Origin: Pomphorhynchus laevis
Taxonomy: Eukaryota; Acanthocephala; Palaeacanthocephala; Echinorhynchida; Pomphorhynchidae
Assembly (NCBI GenBank): GCA_012934845.2
Contig: WNNJ02000901.1
Coordinates: 433,501 to 497,500 of the forward strand
Direction of reading: 5' to 3'
DNA length: 64,000 nucleotides
Under the pieces are notes generated by a model. The model had not been told where the DNA came from and did no database searches. It was given only the letters and a program-made list of their open reading frames with translations. This document shows, piece after piece, positions 60,662-64,000 of this stretch. Numbering within the stretch: the first letter of the stretch is position 1; each line of letters begins with the position of its first letter. Position numbers and translations under genes: made by a program.

Positions 60662-60909
60662 TTTTGATCACACTGTGTTCAGTGGCTATTGCTATTGCCG
60701 TTTCGTTTTTGGTGCTGTTCATATATTACAGAAGTAAATTCATCAATCTAAGTAAGTCCATACTTATTGAAGATATGCAAAATAAAAGCAGGTCAGGAGA
60801 GTCAGTGAACATGACTTTGACTGGACGTACACAGCAAAGTAAAGTTAATTCATCGATACTAGAAACATCAGCAACTACAGTATCGTCATCTTCAGTAACA
60901 GCATCGTGA
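60662..60909 (+). CDS. TM and cytoplasmic tail, terminal exon of the EGF gene
   Basis: An acceptor at GAATTTAG (60654-60661) leaves two bases that complete the codon begun by the last G of exon 1 (GTT, Val). It then reads LITLCSVAIAIAVSFLVLFI, followed by the basic stop YYRSK and a Ser/Thr-rich tail ending TVSSSSVTAS, with TGA at 60907-60909. This gives a classical single-pass end for the EGF protein, total about 380 residues. A poly(A) signal AATAAA stands at 61117-61122. The acceptor has a weak pyrimidine tract; an alternative at 60646-60647 is out of phase with exon 1. The layout parallels the TM exons duplicated in the large inverted repeat (12225 and 17886). Confidence 0.6.
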
Positions 60910-61116
60910 TTTGTCAGTCCAACATCAAGAACAATCCGCAGCTCTGCACATTTATCCGGTACAATCGCAATTCCTATTGTGCATCAAGAACTCCAACTTT
61001 ATTAATTAAATTGCCGCTTGTGTCATTAATATTCTTAATTTTTTAAACAAAACGTTCGCATTTTCATTTAATTTAATTTTAATTTTATTTTGATATCCAA
61101 AGTTCAAAAGCGCATA

Positions 61117-61122
61117 AATAAA
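61117..61122 (+). terminator. Poly(A) signal AATAAA
   Basis: Canonical hexamer about 210 bases after the stop of the TM exon at 60909. Confidence 0.4.
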
Positions 61123-62115
61123 ATGATTTTTGCAGCATTTTTACTGTTTCATCTATCATTAATAACTAGATAACTAGCTTCATTGCCAAATTGGTAAAAG
61201 TTTCCTATTTATTTTCTGATTGGAATTCTAGTCTGCTGATATTTATGGCTTCGGGAAAAACTAAATATTGTCGCCCGTTCATGGATTCCTTACTTTCCTT
61301 CGTATATATGCAAGCGTTGCGGAAAAGTTTAATTAAATAAAACACATTACATTTTTAATGGTCAGTCTTTGCCTTTTTTATTTTTAGAATAAAAACATGA
61401 AAGTGCCTGTAATTCATCTTAGAATAGTAGTAGCTTTAGCGTTCATTGACTTTACTACGAGAAAGAAATTTTGCAATAAACCCTAAGAAAATAGCAATTC
61501 TATTAAAATTACACTTTCATTTATATAGCTAATTACCTTTTAATTAATGAATTAAGTATGAATAACAATGCATATTTGTATTAATATAATATCGCAATCA
61601 ATCCATCGTCTAGTGAAATATAACGCGGCTGTGACTTTCTATTACTACATCTGCAAAACAATTCACGTCCATCATAAAGCATTTAAACAAGCAAAAAATA
61701 TTTTTGTGAAATGAAAACCAAAATTATCACAGAAAGAATATTTATTTTTTTACGTTAATATTTATTAAGTTGAAGAATTATTCTGCAATAATTTCAATTT
61801 CAAACTACTACTACAGAGACTCATGCGCATGTGGAAGTTAATTATTTGTGACCAACGTGTAGAACAAGCAATACGAGAAACATTTGAGTATCACATCAAA
61901 CCACAAAAAAATGTCGAAAATATTGATTAAAATTATATACTAATAAATGACGAGCAATTTTAATAGATTGCTAAAAATATGGAAATATATTACAAATGGC
62001 ATAAGCGCATTTAATGATATGGAATATCAAGGGTTACAGTTGGTAAATATTAAGGGCAATGAGTCATAAGAATTGAAAGCAGCCTCTAAAGATGACATGA
62101 CATATTTTTATTTTC
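61123..62115. other. Gap without recognised gene
   Basis: AT-rich sequence, nothing recognised. Confidence 0.4.
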
Positions 62116-62120
62116 ATAAA

Positions 62121-62342
62121 AATATCAGCACTAAAATGTGTATTCAATCAGGGTTGCAGCAGTGTGGCTCGATCTTTCTTAAGCTAACTTGTTGTCCAAC
62201 TAAATCTGATCTGGGATTCGACATATTCACTAATATCAGCACTACAATGTGTATTCAATCAGGGTTGCAGCAGTGTGGCTCGACCTTTCTTAAGCTAACT
62301 TGTTGTCCAACTAAATCTGATCTGGGATTCGACATATTCACT
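62121..62342. repeat. Tandem duplication, 111-bp unit
   Basis: Two units (62121-62231 and 62232-62342), nearly identical, starting AATATCAGCACTA and ending CATATTCACT. 111 is a multiple of three, so a plus-strand frame (62073-62420) stays open through both; no known protein match. Confidence 0.9.
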
Positions 62343-62522
62343 ATCTGTCAATATTGTTTGATTATTCAATATTGCTTCGATTATAGTTCACAACTTTTAG
62401 CCGTTACACTCACCTTGTAAATCTAGACAATCATTGGAAATATTAATAACAACTGATTGTACCAAACCAAACGCTTTACAATATATTAATTTTATTTTAA
62501 CTTGATTACATATGTGAGCTGA

Positions 62523-62718
62523 AATTCTTCTGATTGTGGCACGACATTATCCTCACAGGTATTGTTCCTATTCTTGATACAGCAGGACGCTACTAATCAG
62601 TCTGGGTGGTGACTTCAGCAGCTGATGAGACCCACCCAGACTGATTAGTAGCGTCCTGCTGTATCAAGAATAGGAACAATACCTGTGAGGATAATGTCGT
62701 GCCACAATCAGAAGAATT
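62523..62718. repeat. Perfect palindrome, 87-bp arms, 22-base spacer
   Basis: 62523-62609 is an exact reverse complement of 62632-62718 by direct reading. The palindrome abuts the PLE fossil that follows. Confidence 0.95.
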
Positions 62719-63745
62719 AACTTTATTTTTATATGGCGAGTCATCCCCGAGAAAACACACAAATTGTTTTTTATCTACCAATATCTCGGCTGTCCGAGCA
62801 GCCATCTTCAAAGGATCTGAAATAACAATATTATATAAGTACAGGTAGTACACAAGTAATACGACTAACATATGTACATGGATGACTATGGGCTCTCAGC
62901 TGGGTACAGCACTCGCGGATTTATACATGACTAAACGTAAAGAAGATATTTACCAGTATCTCCCGAACCTATGACACTGGTTGCGATATCTTTGTTGCAT
63001 TTGGCAAAGATCAATAAGCACTTGATTAGGAATGATGCTAAATCGGAAAGATGCACCAATAAAACGGACAGTGACGTACCAAAATCAAGAGAGTAGCATT
63101 AGCTTTTTAAATGTTCAAGTCTATAGACATGTACGCTCAATACACAAGACGGTATATAGAAAACCACTCATACCGTGGGCACTATCTCCTTGGTCATCTC
63201 ATAGTCCAGCCCAGCGTAAGATATCTGTCACTACAGCACTTTTTCGAAGAGGTCGATTATTCTACTGTATTAAACAATATGAGCATGGTTTAAAACGACA
63301 TGACACGTCGTCGGCCCTATTTAATCACGTCATCTCCACCGATCATAGAATTGCGTTTGAGAAGGCGGCAACGGTACTAAGAAAACATAGGCTACATCGC
63401 ATATTAGTACTTGAGTCGATAAACATAAATAACAGCGAGAATATGAATGGAAAAAAAATCGAACTGAAACCTCAAATTTCCATCTCATAATGTCAGCAAA
63501 TGTACTACAAAGATAATCAGAAAGGTGTTGAGATCTACTCTATCTACGGGCTGAACGATCCCGGGTTCCAGATATATTTACACTGCTTTGTTATTCTTAT
63601 AACTTGTGTAGTATCTGTACTTATATAATGTTGTTATTTCATATCATTTGAAGAGGGCTGCTCGGACAGCCAAAATATTGGTTGAAAAAACAATTTGTGT
63701 ATTTTTTCTTGGGATGACTCGCCATATAAATATTAAATTTGACCC
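62719..63745 (+). mobile_element. Canonical PLE fossil, fourth copy
   Basis: RT palm block MGSQLGTALADLYM (62888 on), then SSISFLNVQVYR (about 63090) and GIY-YIG C-terminal blocks (SALFNHVISTDHRIAFEKA, then HRILVLESI, 63310-63425). Inverted copies of about 85 bp bound it (62735-62815 and 63650-63738; GGCTGCTCGGACAGCC is central). Internally shortened and broken. Confidence 0.7.
63032..63490 (+). pseudogene. PLE RT/GIY-YIG remnant
   Basis: Open frame with the end of the RT (ESSISFLNVQVYRHVRS, VYRKP) running into the C-terminal part of a GIY-YIG region (DTSSALFNHVISTDHRIAF, RILVLESI). The catalytic GIY-YIG core itself is not visible. Part of 62719-63745. Confidence 0.7.
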
Positions 63746-64000
63746 GAATGTAATTATGAACGATACATTACTTTTACTAATAATATACAATAATATAATA
63801 CTGGCAAGCCAAAGCTTCGTTTATGACGTTATATTAATAGTCGGAGTAAGTCTTTTTATTAACAACCCATCGAAAAGAGGGATCGTCATACCAATGCGAT
63901 GAGCATTAGTGATGTGTAACAAGAATTGTGAAACAGTTTTTATTTGACAACAACAGAAAATTTTATTTTAATCACTAAATTATAAACCAAATGCAATATA
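63746..64000. other. Window end
   Basis: AT-rich, nothing recognised. Confidence 0.4.

Noticed and set aside
62073-62420. Cysteine-containing ORF through the 111-bp duplication as a gene
   Set aside because: It is open only because the unit length is a multiple of three. No ATG-supported start or splice support, and no recognisable domain.

Overview
The window is eukaryotic and very AT-rich. It looks like an invertebrate nuclear genome: sparse genes with introns, weakly conserved host proteins, and a heavy load of retroelements that lack LTRs (CR1-like and other LINEs, and at least three kinds of Penelope-like element, PLE). The CR1 ORF1/ORF2 style and the 3' ends recall flatworm elements, but the phylum cannot be fixed from sequence alone.

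Layout. 1-4.6 kb: a CR1-like LINE with an intact 954-codon ORF2, lying between two arrays of the same 21-bp minisatellite. 4.7-5.7 kb: a decayed relative. 5.7-10.5 kb: mostly unassigned, with one reverse transcriptase (RT) scrap. 10.5-26.9 kb: a PLE nest and a large inverted repeat (arms of about 2.89 kb, 1.12-kb spacer). Each arm carries the same transmembrane-tail exon. A canonical Penelope (RT then GIY-YIG, inverted copies of its 3' part at both ends) sits inside a copy of a second PLE. That second family has GIY-YIG placed before RT, the Naiad-type order, and it has seeded fragments across the window. 28.4-33.3 kb, minus strand: a host gene, read here as two phase-matched exons, coding for a long disordered basic protein, with a MITE-like element in its intron. 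34.5-35.4 kb: PLE tail and a tandem duplication. 37.0-42.2 kb: two RT fossils, one a LINE whose 5' part is inverted (twin priming). 43.6-45.2 kb: a satellite of about 455 bp carrying hammerhead ribozymes. 45.3-51 kb: PLE fragments. 54.2-61.1 kb: a host gene for a small type I membrane protein (signal peptide, LRR-like region, EGF, then TM and tail in a second exon). 62.1-63.8 kb: a tandem duplication, an 87-bp perfect palindrome and another PLE fossil.

The strongest finding is the satellite ribozyme. Copy 4 has every invariant hammerhead core base, a closed stem II, a 6-bp stem I and a self-complementary stem III, while the first satellite unit lacks exactly that block. Also notable are the inverted repeat that duplicates a host TM exon, the phase-1 match between the EGF exon and its TM exon, the minisatellite-bounded LINE, and an unusual number of perfect snap-back palindromes.
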